From: DATEPR01 sp036491115
GTDB lineage: Bacteria > Actinomycetota > Actinomycetes > Mycobacteriales > Pseudonocardiaceae
DNA: 64,000 nucleotides
Direction of reading: 5' to 3'
Assembly (NCBI GenBank): GCA_036491115.1
Contig: DASXCQ010000094.1
Coordinates: 1-64,000, forward strand
How positions within the stretch are numbered: the stretch's first letter is position 1; each line of letters starts with the position of its first letter. The notes below the pieces were generated by a model. The model was not told the DNA's origin and did no database searches. It saw only the letters and a program-made list of their open reading frames with translations. Shown here one piece after another: positions 23,058 through 31,514 of this stretch. Position numbers and translations under genes: made by a program.

Positions 23058-23963
23058 ATGACGACCAGCCTCCTGCCCACCGAAGCCGACGTCGCCGCCG
23101 CGGCTGCCCGGATCGCGCCGCACGTCCGCCACACCCCCGTGCTGGACGTGGAGATCGACGGCCGGCCGGTCGTGCTGAAACTGGAACACCTGCAACACAC
23201 CGGGTCGTTCAAGCTGCGCGGCGCGCTGAACGCGCTGCTGTCCGGGCCGGCCCCGGAACTGGTGGTGACGGCGTCCGGCGGCAACCACGGCCTGGCCGTG
23301 GCCGCCGCGGCACAGCTGCTCGGCCTGCCGGCCGTGGTGTACGTGCCCGAGTCGGTACCCGGGGGCAAGGCGCGCCGGATCGAGGCGCAGGGCGCCCGGC
23401 TGGTGCGGCACGGCGCGCGGTACTCGGACGCGGCGGAAGCCGCCGTGGCGGCGGCCACGGACCCGGGAACGCGGTACCTGCCGGCGTACGACGACCCTGC
23501 GGTGGTGGCCGGCCAGGGCACGGTGGCGGCCGAGATCGTGGCAGCGCGGCAGGACGTGGACGCGCTGGTGGTCGCCGTGGGCGGTGGCGGGTTGGCAGGC
23601 GGCTCGACCGTGGGCGGTGGCGGTGTGCCGGTGGTGGCCGTCGAGCCGGAGCGGTGCTGCTGCCTGCACGCGGCCATCGAGGCCGGTGCGCCGGTGGACG
23701 TGGCGATCGACTCGGTGGCGGCGAGCGCGCTGGGTGCCACGCGGGTGGGTGCGATCCCGTTCGAACTGTTGCGGCGCGGCCGGTCCGTACTGGTCAGCGA
23801 CGCCGACCTGCTGGCCGCGAGGGACCTGCTGTGGGAGGACTACCGGCTGGCCGTGGAACCGGCCGCGGCGGCCACGCTGGCCGCGTTGCTGGCCGGCCAG
23901 GTGCCCGGACAGCTGCCCTGCCTGGTCCTGTGCGGCGCCAACACCGACTGGACGCCGAGTTAG
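23058..23963 (+). CDS. Threonine dehydratase / serine racemase-like PLP enzyme
   Basis: This fold-type II PLP enzyme has 301 residues. The PLP lysine lies in TGSFKLRGALN (near 50), the substrate loop is SGGNHGLA, and the phosphate-binding loop is GGGGLAGG. It has no ACT regulatory domain, so it is of the short catabolic type. Such enzymes eliminate ammonia from hydroxy-amino acids or racemise them. ATG 23058 follows the ceramidase-like stop by four bases with GAAGG upstream. Its place at the end of the PTS operon suggests deamination of an amino acid or amino-sugar acid produced by the preceding genes. The stop shares TTAG with convergent mnmA. Confidence 0.82.
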   Translation: MTTSLLPTEADVAAAAARIAPHVRHTPVLDVEIDGRPVVLKLEHLQHTGSFKLRGALNALLSGPAPELVVTASGGNHGLAVAAAAQLLGLPAVVYVPESVPGGKARRIEAQGARLVRHGARYSDAAEAAVAAATDPGTRYLPAYDDPAVVAGQGTVAAEIVAARQDVDALVVAVGGGGLAGGSTVGGGGVPVVAVEPERCCCLHAAIEAGAPVDVAIDSVAASALGATRVGAIPFELLRRGRSVLVSDADLLAARDLLWEDYRLAVEPAAAATLAALLAGQVPGQLPCLVLCGANTDWTPS

Positions 23964-25045
23964 TCCGTCCGCGCGATCGTCGCGCTGGCCAGCACCAGGT
24001 CGCCTGCCGAGTCCGGTCGGTAGAGAACCGCCGTCTGGCCCGGTGCCACACCGCGCAACGGCTCGGTCAGGCGGAGCACCAGCTCGTCGCCGGCCAGCTC
24101 GGCGGACGCGGGCACCACACCGCCGTGCGCCCGCACCTGCACCACGCAGTCGGTCGCGGTGAACTCCTGCCCGGACGGGAACACCGGCCGGATGCCGACC
24201 ACGGTGGACACCGCGAGGCGCTCCGCCGAGCCGACCCGCACGTCACCGGTGACCGGCTCCAGCGACAGCACGTACCTGGGCCGGCCGTCGGTGGCGGGCG
24301 CGTCGATGCCCAGGCCCTTGCGCTGGCCGACGGTGAAGCCGTGCACGCCGTCGTGGCCGCCCAGCACCTCGCCGGTCGCGTCATCCACCAGCGAGCCCGC
24401 GCGGACGCCGATCCGGCCGGTGAGGAACGTCCTGGTGTCGCCGTCCGGGATGAAGCAGATGTCGTGGCTGTCCGGCTTCTCGGCCACCGCGAGGCCGCGC
24501 TCGGCGGCCTCCTCGCGGACGGCGGGCTTGGTCGAGTCACCCAGCGGGAACATGGCGTTGCGCAACTGGTCCGGCCGCAGCGACGCCAGCACGTAGGACT
24601 GGTCCTTCGCGTCGTCCGCGCTGCGCCGCAACGCGGGCACACCGTCCTCAACGGACAGTCGGGCGTAGTGGCCGGTGCAGACGGCGTCGAACCCGAGCCC
24701 GACGGCCTTGTCCAGCAGGGCGGCGAACTTGATCCGCTCGTTGCACCGCACGCACGGGTTGGGCGTGCGGCCCGCCGCGTACTCGGCGACGAAGTCCTCG
24801 ATCACGTCCTCGGTGAACCGCTCGGCGAAGTCCCACACGTAGAACGGAATCCCCAGCACGTCGGCGGCCCGCCGGGCGTCGCGCGCGTCCTCCACCGTGC
24901 AGCAGCCTCGGGCGCCGGTACGCAGCGTGCCCGGCTTGGCGGACAGCGCGAGGTGCACGCCGACCACCTCGTGCCCGCAGGCGACGGCACGGGCGGCGGC
25001 GACCGCCGAGTCCACTCCACCGCTCATCGCGGCCAACACACGCAC
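23960..25045 (-). CDS. mnmA: tRNA-specific 2-thiouridylase
   Basis: MnmA puts sulfur on U34 of tRNA Lys, Glu and Gln using ATP and persulfide sulfur. The 361 residues have the PP-loop SGGVDSAV at 8-15, the first catalytic Cys in NPCVRCNERIKF, the second in DSHDICFI and a C-terminal beta-barrel. GTG 25045 lies three bases after the cysteine desulfurase stop, so sulfur donor and acceptor genes are in one operon. This order matches Rv3025c-Rv3024c. Confidence 0.97.
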   Translation of the reverse strand: MRVLAAMSGGVDSAVAAARAVACGHEVVGVHLALSAKPGTLRTGARGCCTVEDARDARRAADVLGIPFYVWDFAERFTEDVIEDFVAEYAAGRTPNPCVRCNERIKFAALLDKAVGLGFDAVCTGHYARLSVEDGVPALRRSADDAKDQSYVLASLRPDQLRNAMFPLGDSTKPAVREEAAERGLAVAEKPDSHDICFIPDGDTRTFLTGRIGVRAGSLVDDATGEVLGGHDGVHGFTVGQRKGLGIDAPATDGRPRYVLSLEPVTGDVRVGSAERLAVSTVVGIRPVFPSGQEFTATDCVVQVRAHGGVVPASAELAGDELVLRLTEPLRGVAPGQTAVLYRPDSAGDLVLASATIARTD

Positions 25046-25048
25046 TGC

Positions 25049-26275
25049 TCAGACCTCCACCTGTCGGGCGGCGGCCGCCCGTGCCGAGCGCCGCGCACCG
25101 GCCAGTCCGGCGCTGCGGGCCCGTTCCACCACCCCGCCGATCACCGAGGCGACCGCGGCCACGTCGGCCTCGGTCGTGGTGTGGCCGAGGGAGAACCGCA
25201 GCGAGCCGCGGGCGGCCGTGGGGTCGACGCCCATGGCCAGCAGCACGTGGCTGGGCTGGGCGACGCCCGCGGTGCACGCGGAGCCGGTCGAACACTCGAT
25301 TCCGTTGGCGTCCAACAACATCAGCAGGCTGTCGCCTTCACAGCCGGGGAACGTCAGGTGGGCGTTGCCGGGCAGCCGGGACGGTCCGTCGGCCACCGAC
25401 GACGACCCGGGATCGCCGTTGAGCACGGCGTCGGGCACCACTCGCAGGACGGCCTCGACGAGCGAGTCGCGCAGCGCGGCCACTCGGGCGGCCCGCCGGG
25501 GCAGGTCGGTGACGGCCGCCCGCACGGCGGTGGCGAACGCCACCACGGCCGGCACGTTGAGGGTGCCGGAGCGGACGTCCCGCTCCTGCCCGCCGCCGTG
25601 CAGCAGCGGGGTGCACACGGCGTCCCTGGCCAGCAGCAGCGCGCCGATCCCGTAGGGGCCGCCCAGTTTGTGGGCGCTGAGGGTGAGGGCGTCCGCGCCG
25701 GACGCCGCGAAGTCGACCGGCACCGCGCCGACGGCCTGCACGGCGTCGGTGTGCAGCGGGATGCCGTGCTCGTGGCAGGCCCTGGCGAGTTCGTGGATCG
25801 CGTTGACGGTGCCGACCTCGTTGTTGGCCCACATGACCGTCACCAGGCCGACCGACGCCGGGTCCTCGGCGATGGCCGCCCGGACGGTGTCCTCGTGCAC
25901 CCGCCCGAAGTCGTCCACGTCCAGCCAGGTGACGTCGGCGCCGTCGTGGTCGGCCAGCCACTGCGCCGAGTCCAGCACGGCGTGGTGCTCGACGGACGAG
26001 GCCAGCACGCGGCGGCGGGCCGGTGGTGCGCCCCAGAACGTGCCCTTGACCGCGAGATTGTCCGCCTCGGTGCCGCCCGCCGTGAAGATCACCTCGGAGG
26101 GCCGGGCGCCCAGCGCGTCGGCGATGTCCTCACGGGCCTCCTCGACGACCCTGCGGGCCCGCCGGCCGGAGGTGTGCACGGCCGAGGCGTTGCCCACCGC
26201 GGACAAAGCCTCACTCATCGCGGCCACGGCCTCCGGCAGCATCGGTGTGGTCGCGGCATGGTCGAGATACACCAT
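25049..26275 (-). CDS. iscS: Cysteine desulfurase (IscS/NifS type)
   Basis: This enzyme takes sulfur from cysteine as an enzyme persulfide and delivers it to acceptors such as MnmA and iron-sulfur assembly. The 408 residues contain YLDHAATTP at the N-terminus, the PLP lysine in SAHKLGGPYG near 200 and the catalytic Cys in STGSACTAG near 330. Start ATG 26275 is chosen because the preceding in-frame sequence is not family-like; TACGCT lies nine bases upstream. It is co-transcribed with mnmA. Confidence 0.95.
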   Translation of the reverse strand: MVYLDHAATTPMLPEAVAAMSEALSAVGNASAVHTSGRRARRVVEEAREDIADALGARPSEVIFTAGGTEADNLAVKGTFWGAPPARRRVLASSVEHHAVLDSAQWLADHDGADVTWLDVDDFGRVHEDTVRAAIAEDPASVGLVTVMWANNEVGTVNAIHELARACHEHGIPLHTDAVQAVGAVPVDFAASGADALTLSAHKLGGPYGIGALLLARDAVCTPLLHGGGQERDVRSGTLNVPAVVAFATAVRAAVTDLPRRAARVAALRDSLVEAVLRVVPDAVLNGDPGSSSVADGPSRLPGNAHLTFPGCEGDSLLMLLDANGIECSTGSACTAGVAQPSHVLLAMGVDPTAARGSLRFSLGHTTTEADVAAVASVIGGVVERARSAGLAGARRSARAAAARQVEV

Positions 26276-26282
26276 CGGGAGT

Positions 26283-27677
26283 TCAGCGTAGTCGCCCCTC
26301 GGTACGACGAGCCGACACAACCGCTCCCAACAGGGCAACGGAACACATCAGGAGGTCGAACACGAACAGCGGCACGGTCGGCCGAGCGGTCGACCCGAGC
26401 GCGTTGACCAGCACGCCACCCACGCCGACCAGCAGCACCGTGCAGATCATGTCGGCGAGCTGCACGGCGGACGAGTTGAACCCGCGCGCGTGCTCCGGAG
26501 ACAGGTTGAGCAGCAGCAATGAGATGCTGGACACACCCAGGCCCATACCCATGCCGCCGACCATCCACGCCGGATAGGCCAGCCACGGCGACCCGCCCTG
26601 CCAGGCGATCACCGACACGGTGCCCAGCCCGACGGCCACCAGCACGAAGGCGACCCGCAGCAGCGTCGTCCGGGACACCTCCACGTGCCTGCCCTGCCAC
26701 GCGGACGCGCCCGCCCAGCCGATCGCGGACAGCGTCAGCGGCAGGCCGGACTCGGCGGGACCGAAGTGGTGCACGGACGTCAGGGTGAGCGGCAGGAACG
26801 CCTCGACAGCGCCGAACGAACCGGCCAGCAGGCCACGGGACAGCACGACGGCCGGCAGGCCGCGAGCCGCCCGCACGGTGCCGGCGGGCAACAGGGTGCG
26901 CAACGACACCGCGAGCACCACGAGCCCGGCGACCGCGATCGGCACGGCGACCAGGTCCAGCCGCTGCGCCGCCGCCGTGCACGCGCTGACGCCGACGGCC
27001 GCGCCGATGCCGGCCACCACCAGACCCCGCTTCACCGGCCGCCGCTCGGTGCCGGCATCGCGCACCCGGCGCATCACCGGCACCAGCAGCGGCAGGCCGA
27101 CCAGCACCAGCGGCACCAGCCCGAGGAACACCCACCGCCAGCCGAACTGCTGGGTGACCAGGCCGGCCACCGGTGGCCCGATCAGCGAGGGCACCACCCA
27201 TGCCGCGGACAGCAGCGCGGACGCGGCAGGCCGGTCCCGTTGCGGGTAGACCATCGCGATCAGCACCCACACGGTGACCACGACGACGCCGGCGCCGAAG
27301 CCCTGCACGACCCGCCCCAGCAGCAGCACCAGCATGCTTGGCGCGACACCGCACACCACCAGACCGGCGGCGAACAGCACGACGCCACCGAGGATCGGCC
27401 CGCCGGGTCCGCGCCGGTCGCAGATCCGCCCGCCGACCACGGTGCCGATCGCGCTGGCCGCGGTGAACGCCGCGATGGGCCAGGCGTACAGCCGGCCGCC
27501 GTGCAGGTCGGCGACCATGGTGGGCAGCGCGGTGGCCACACCCAGGAACTCGAACGCGATCAGCGTGACGATGAGCACCAGGCCCGCCGTCGGCACCCGG
27601 TGTTCCCGGACCCACAGGGTGCTGCGGTAGCGGCCGGCCCGCTGGGCCGGTGTCGTGTCGGGCTCTGTCGCTGTCAC
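26283..27677 (-). CDS. MFS transporter, drug-export type
   Basis: This 464-residue protein has 12-14 hydrophobic helices. The loop GGRICDRRGPGG is a version of the MFS loop 2-3 signature, and LLGRVVQGFGAG matches the helix-4 region of drug/proton antiporters. The substrate is unknown. GTG 27677 begins 13 bases after a 9-bp inverted repeat (27690-27713) in the gap to the acyltransferase. The stop lies seven bases before the cysteine desulfurase start, so these may be co-transcribed. Confidence 0.88.
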   Translation of the reverse strand: MTATEPDTTPAQRAGRYRSTLWVREHRVPTAGLVLIVTLIAFEFLGVATALPTMVADLHGGRLYAWPIAAFTAASAIGTVVGGRICDRRGPGGPILGGVVLFAAGLVVCGVAPSMLVLLLGRVVQGFGAGVVVVTVWVLIAMVYPQRDRPAASALLSAAWVVPSLIGPPVAGLVTQQFGWRWVFLGLVPLVLVGLPLLVPVMRRVRDAGTERRPVKRGLVVAGIGAAVGVSACTAAAQRLDLVAVPIAVAGLVVLAVSLRTLLPAGTVRAARGLPAVVLSRGLLAGSFGAVEAFLPLTLTSVHHFGPAESGLPLTLSAIGWAGASAWQGRHVEVSRTTLLRVAFVLVAVGLGTVSVIAWQGGSPWLAYPAWMVGGMGMGLGVSSISLLLLNLSPEHARGFNSSAVQLADMICTVLLVGVGGVLVNALGSTARPTVPLFVFDLLMCSVALLGAVVSARRTEGRLR

Positions 27678-27689
27678 CGCACCATCATC

Positions 27690-27713
27690 GGACCTCCAGC
27701 CCAGTGGAGGTCC
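27690..27713. promoter_or_regulatory. 9-bp perfect inverted repeat between acyltransferase and MFS gene
   Basis: GGACCTCCA (27690-27698) and TGGAGGTCC (27705-27713) flank six bases. The repeat falls just after the acyltransferase stop and just before the MFS start on the same strand. It could be a weak terminator or an operator for the transporter; no T-run follows. Confidence 0.5.
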
Positions 27714-27720
27714 ACATATT

Positions 27721-28587
27721 TCAGGCAGTGAGCTCCGCCACCGGGTGCGGCACCGGCCGGTTGCCGTACAGCACGTCCCGGACGGCCGCCTCGGCCAGCG
27801 CGGCCAGGTGGTGCCGGTCGGTCGCCCGGCCGGGGGCGATCTCGGGCAGCACGTGTACCTCCACCACCAACCCACGCAACCGGGCTGTCCGCCGCACCGA
27901 GTCGATCAGCGTCTCGTCACCGACGAACGCGGGCCACGTGGTCGGGCCGCCGTCGGGCACCCGGTAGCGGACGACCAGCGGCCGCACCGGCACACCACCG
28001 TCGATGGCCGCCTGGAACAGCGCCGGCCGGAACCGGCCCAGACCCAGACCGCACCACGTGGTGCCCTCCGGGCTGGCGTTCACCAGCGCGCCGCCGCGCA
28101 GCGCGCCCGCCAGTTCGGCCACCGTGCCGGGCAGCGCCCGCAGCGAAGCCCGGTCCAGGTAGACCGTGCCGGCCTTGGACGCCAGCTTCCCGACCACCGG
28201 CCAGGACGCGACCTCCCGCTTGGCCACCGACCGCATCGGCCGGACCGCGTTCACCGCCACGATGTCCAGCCAGGACACGTGGTTGTCCACGACGAGCGCG
28301 CCGCGGTGCGGTCCACCCTCGGGCGGTACGCCGAGCGTGGCGTCGCCGTGGATCTCCAGCGTGGCGCCCATCGCATCCAGCACGCCGAGGAAAACCCTGC
28401 GCACCATGGCTTCCCGGCGCCGGGCGCCGACCAGGCCGAGGAACGGCAACCGCGCCGCCGCGGCCAGCAGCACGCCGACCACACTGATCAGCCGCATCGC
28501 CCGCCTGGCCCGGCGGACCGTCGGCATGGTCCCGCCGACGCAGCCGGGACCGCAGGGGGACACCGGCATCCAGCCGTGCGCCATCAC
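27721..28587 (-). CDS. 1-acylglycerol-3-phosphate-type acyltransferase (OlsA/PlsC family)
   Basis: This 288-residue PlsC-family O-acyltransferase has the HX4D motif in DNHVSWLDI (near 100) and the acceptor motif EGTTW near 175. An N-terminal hydrophobic segment lies around 30-50. It would acylate a hydroxyl of a lipid precursor at the membrane. It overlaps the preceding GNAT-type acyltransferase by four bases. A coupled GNAT/PlsC pair is the layout of olsB-olsA, which makes ornithine lipids by N- then O-acylation. The pair corresponds to Rv3027c-Rv3026c. GTG 28587 and ATG 28584 are adjacent alternative starts. Confidence 0.82.
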   Translation of the reverse strand: MMAHGWMPVSPCGPGCVGGTMPTVRRARRAMRLISVVGVLLAAAARLPFLGLVGARRREAMVRRVFLGVLDAMGATLEIHGDATLGVPPEGGPHRGALVVDNHVSWLDIVAVNAVRPMRSVAKREVASWPVVGKLASKAGTVYLDRASLRALPGTVAELAGALRGGALVNASPEGTTWCGLGLGRFRPALFQAAIDGGVPVRPLVVRYRVPDGGPTTWPAFVGDETLIDSVRRTARLRGLVVEVHVLPEIAPGRATDRHHLAALAEAAVRDVLYGNRPVPHPVAELTA

Positions 28588-29342
28588 GACTCCCCGAGGA
28601 AGAACTTCAGGTACCGCTGGTCGACCCGGTCCAGGGACAGGAGCACGAAGAAGTCGGCGACGCCGAAGTCCGGGTCATGCGCCGGCCGACCGCAGATCCA
28701 CGCGCCGAGCCGGAGGTAGCCGCGCAGCAGCGGCGGCACCACCGGCCGCGCGGGCACCGAGTGGGCGTCGACGTCCCACGGCCGCAACGGCCTCACACCG
28801 AACTCGTTCGGCGCGAAGTGCTTGCGCCGCACCACATCCCACACACCGGCCGCCTCGGCGCCACCGTCGCGCAGCTGCACGGACGCGCAGCCGGCCAGGT
28901 AGGAGTGGCCGGACAGCAGCATGTACCGGGCGATGCCCGCCCACACCAGACCGACGACGGCCCCGGTCCGGTGGTCCGGGTGCACGCACGACCGTCCCGT
29001 CTCCACCAGACCACCCCGCAGCCCGGCGAGCGCGGTCAGGTCGAACTCGGCGTCGGAGTAGAGCCCGCCGGCATCGGCGGCCCGTTCCGGCGGCAGCATG
29101 CGGTAGGTGCCGACGATCTCGCCGGTGGTCTCGTCCCGGACCACGAGGTGGTCGCAGAACTCGTCGAACCGGTCGACGTCCAATCCGTCCACCGGGCTGT
29201 GCAGGGTGGCGCCCATCTCGGTCGCGAAGACCTGGTGGCGCAGCCGCTGGGCGGCGCGCACCTCGTCGTCGTCCTGGGCGACCAGGAGTGAGTAGTGTCG
29301 TTCGGCTGAGGCGTTGCTGACCAGCAGTCTCGGCTGCGACAT
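28584..29342 (-). CDS. GNAT-fold acyltransferase, OlsB-like (ornithine N-acyltransferase family)
   Basis: The 252 residues match the hemolysin/OlsB branch of GNAT acyltransferases: AQRLRHQVFATEMGA early, then VGTYRML, ETGRSCVHPDHRTGAVV and a C-terminal FGVADFFVLLSLDRV. OlsB uses a 3-hydroxyacyl-ACP to N-acylate ornithine. That activity is inferred from family and from the coupled PlsC gene downstream; related enzymes can use other amines. I choose ATG 29342; the codons before it are not conserved. Confidence 0.78.
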   Translation of the reverse strand: MSQPRLLVSNASAERHYSLLVAQDDDEVRAAQRLRHQVFATEMGATLHSPVDGLDVDRFDEFCDHLVVRDETTGEIVGTYRMLPPERAADAGGLYSDAEFDLTALAGLRGGLVETGRSCVHPDHRTGAVVGLVWAGIARYMLLSGHSYLAGCASVQLRDGGAEAAGVWDVVRRKHFAPNEFGVRPLRPWDVDAHSVPARPVVPPLLRGYLRLGAWICGRPAHDPDFGVADFFVLLSLDRVDQRYLKFFLGES

Positions 29343-29420
29343 GCACACTGTGTACGGCCACAAGGGCAACGAAAAGTAGGGGGAACCGGTGGCGTGCGGA
29401 TGGAAAGTGTGTGAACAACG

Positions 29421-29465
29421 CGAACGGGCCGGTATTCGTCGCCACCGACGAATACCGGCCGTTCC
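29421..29465 (-). terminator. Long hairpin downstream of etfA
   Basis: About 19 bp of near-perfect stem (GCCGGTATTCGTCG with its complement, plus GAACGG/CCGTTC and one bulged G) closes a four-base CCAC loop, nine bases after the etfA stop. The following minus-strand sequence is only moderately T-rich. Confidence 0.75.
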
Positions 29466-29473
29466 CGTCGAGC

Positions 29474-30433
29474 TCAGCCTTTGCGCTTGGCGACCTCGTC
29501 GGTGAGCTGCGGAGCCACCTTGAACAGGTCGCCCACGATGCCGAAATCGGAGATCTCGAAGATCGGCGCCTCGGGGTCCTTGTTCACCGAAATGATCGTC
29601 TTGGACGTCTGCATACCGGCCCGGTGCTGGATGGCACCGGAGATGCCCAGGGCGATGTAGAGCTGCGGCGCCACCGTCTTGCCGGTCTGGCCCACCTGGA
29701 ACTGCGCCGGGTAGTAGCCGGAGTCCACCGCGGCCCGGGACGCGCCGACGGCGGCACCGAGCGCGTCGGCCAGCGTCTCCACCACGGCGAAGTTGTCCGC
29801 GCTGCCCACGCCGCGCCCGCCGGACACGACGACGGTGGCCTCGGTCAGCTCCGGCCGGTCACCGCCCACGATCGGCTCGCGGGACAGGATCTTGGTCGCC
29901 TTGGCGGCATCCGTCGCCGGCAGGTCCACACTGGACTGCTCAGCGGCACCGTCTGCGGGCTCGGCGTCGATCGCGCCGGGCCGCACCACGATCACCGGCG
30001 CGCCGTGGGTGACCTTCGCCTTGACGGTGTAGGCGCCACCGAACACCGACTGCGTCGTGCTGCCGTCGTCGGCCACGTCCACCGCGTCCACGATCAGGCC
30101 GGAGCCCAGGCGGACGGCCAGCCGGCCGGCCACCTCCTTGCCCTCGGCGGAACCGGCGACCAGCACCGCCGCCGGGCTCGCGCTACCGGCAACCGCGGCC
30201 AGGGCGTCCACCTTGGGCGTGACCAGGTAGCCGGCCGCGTCGTCGGACTCGGCCGCGTACACCTTCGCCGCGCCGAACCCGGCCAGCGCGTCGCGCACCT
30301 TCCCCGCCGTGCCTGGCGCACCGACCACGACGGCGGCCGGCTCGCCGAGCCGCCGCGCGGCGGTCAGCAGTTCACCGGTGACCTTCTTGACCTCGCCGTC
30401 GACCTGCTCGACGAGGACCAGAACCTCAGCCAT
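29474..30433 (-). CDS. etfA: Electron transfer flavoprotein alpha subunit
   Basis: The 319-residue alpha subunit binds FAD and carries electrons from acyl-CoA dehydrogenases to the respiratory chain through ETF-quinone oxidoreductase. Its C-terminal FAD domain shows GGRGVGS and the diagnostic SGAIQHRAGM. It follows etfB by 20 bases in one operon (fixA-fixB order, as Rv3029c-Rv3028c). This fits a genome with many acyl-CoA pathways, several of them in this window. A strong hairpin ends the unit. Confidence 0.96.
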   Translation of the reverse strand: MAEVLVLVEQVDGEVKKVTGELLTAARRLGEPAAVVVGAPGTAGKVRDALAGFGAAKVYAAESDDAAGYLVTPKVDALAAVAGSASPAAVLVAGSAEGKEVAGRLAVRLGSGLIVDAVDVADDGSTTQSVFGGAYTVKAKVTHGAPVIVVRPGAIDAEPADGAAEQSSVDLPATDAAKATKILSREPIVGGDRPELTEATVVVSGGRGVGSADNFAVVETLADALGAAVGASRAAVDSGYYPAQFQVGQTGKTVAPQLYIALGISGAIQHRAGMQTSKTIISVNKDPEAPIFEISDFGIVGDLFKVAPQLTDEVAKRKG

Positions 30434-30453
30434 GACGTCTCCTCGTCCTCTCG

Positions 30454-31239
30454 TCAGATCAGCTTCTGCGCGACCAGGTACTCGGCGATCTTCGCGCCGC
30501 CGTCACCCTCGTCCTCGACCTTCTGGCCACCGGTGCGAGGCGGCTTCGGGGTCGCCTCCAGCACGCTGGACCAGGCGTTGGCCAGGCCGACCTGGCCGGC
30601 GTCCACGCCGAGCTCGGCGACCGTGAGCGTGGTCACCGGCTTCTTCTTGGCGGCCATGATGCCCTTGAAGGACGGGTAGCGCGGCTCATTGATCTTCTCG
30701 GTCACGCTGACCAGTGCCGGCAGTGCCGCCTCCAGCTTGGTCAGGCCCTCGTCCGCGGTCTCGCGTTCCACCCGGACGGTCGTGCCGTCCAGTTCGACCT
30801 TGCGCGCGTGCGTCAACTGGGGCAGGCCCAGCAGTTCCGCCACGATCGCCGGCACGGCACCGGCCACGCCGTCGGTGGACTCGTTGCCGGCCAGCACCAG
30901 GTCGACACCCTCGACGGTGCCGATGGCCTTGGCCAGCACGGTGGCCGTCTGCAGGACGTCGGCGCCGTGCAGCGTGTCGTCGGACACGTGGACGGCGGCA
31001 TCGGCGCCCATCGACAGGGCCTTGCGAATGGCCTCGGTGGCCCGTTCCGGGCCGACGCTGATCACGGTGACCTGGCCGCCCTGCGCCTCCTTGATCAGCA
31101 GGGCCTCCTCGACGGCGCGCTCGTTGATCTCGTCGAGCACCGCGTCGGCGGCGTCGCGGTCGAGCGTGTGATCGGCATCGGTGAGCTTGCGCTCGGAATA
31201 GGTGTCGGGCACCTGCTTGACCAGAACGACGATGTTCAT
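30454..31239 (-). CDS. etfB: Electron transfer flavoprotein beta subunit
   Basis: This 261-residue beta subunit binds AMP and docks to the alpha subunit and to partner dehydrogenases. It shows MNIVVLVKQVPDT at the start, the DEINERAVEEAL helix and the recognition-loop region VRVERETADEG. ATG 31239 has GGAGGT upstream, but at about 12 bases, longer than usual. The divergent gap to the glucosidase gene (275 bases) holds a GGTATACC palindrome near 31374. Confidence 0.96.
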   Translation of the reverse strand: MNIVVLVKQVPDTYSERKLTDADHTLDRDAADAVLDEINERAVEEALLIKEAQGGQVTVISVGPERATEAIRKALSMGADAAVHVSDDTLHGADVLQTATVLAKAIGTVEGVDLVLAGNESTDGVAGAVPAIVAELLGLPQLTHARKVELDGTTVRVERETADEGLTKLEAALPALVSVTEKINEPRYPSFKGIMAAKKKPVTTLTVAELGVDAGQVGLANAWSSVLEATPKPPRTGGQKVEDEGDGGAKIAEYLVAQKLI

Positions 31240-31478
31240 GGGTCTGGATCGACCTCCTGGAAACTGGCATGTACTGGCATGCGGGTCGCGCCCGACCTTG
31301 CCATGTCGTCGACGGGTTGGCGAGCGAAGCCCCTGGCAACGCGCAGTGGGCTGCACCACCCCGATGTTACCGACCGGTATACCGCCGGCAACCCGAGACA
31401 CCGGTGACCGTGCTCACCAGGACTGGTCCGGATGGCTCAGCACGGAAGTCGGGACCCGAATCCCGGTCGCGGAACGCA

Positions 31479-31507
31479 TTGACTCGATCACCGGCCCGGA
31501 CAAGCAT
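31479..31507 (+). promoter_or_regulatory. Promoter of the GH3 gene
   Basis: TTGACT (31479-31484) and AAGCAT (31502-31507) have a 17-base spacer. The start codon follows the -10 element by seven bases, implying a leaderless mRNA. Confidence 0.5.
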
Positions 31508-31514
31508 CGGACAT

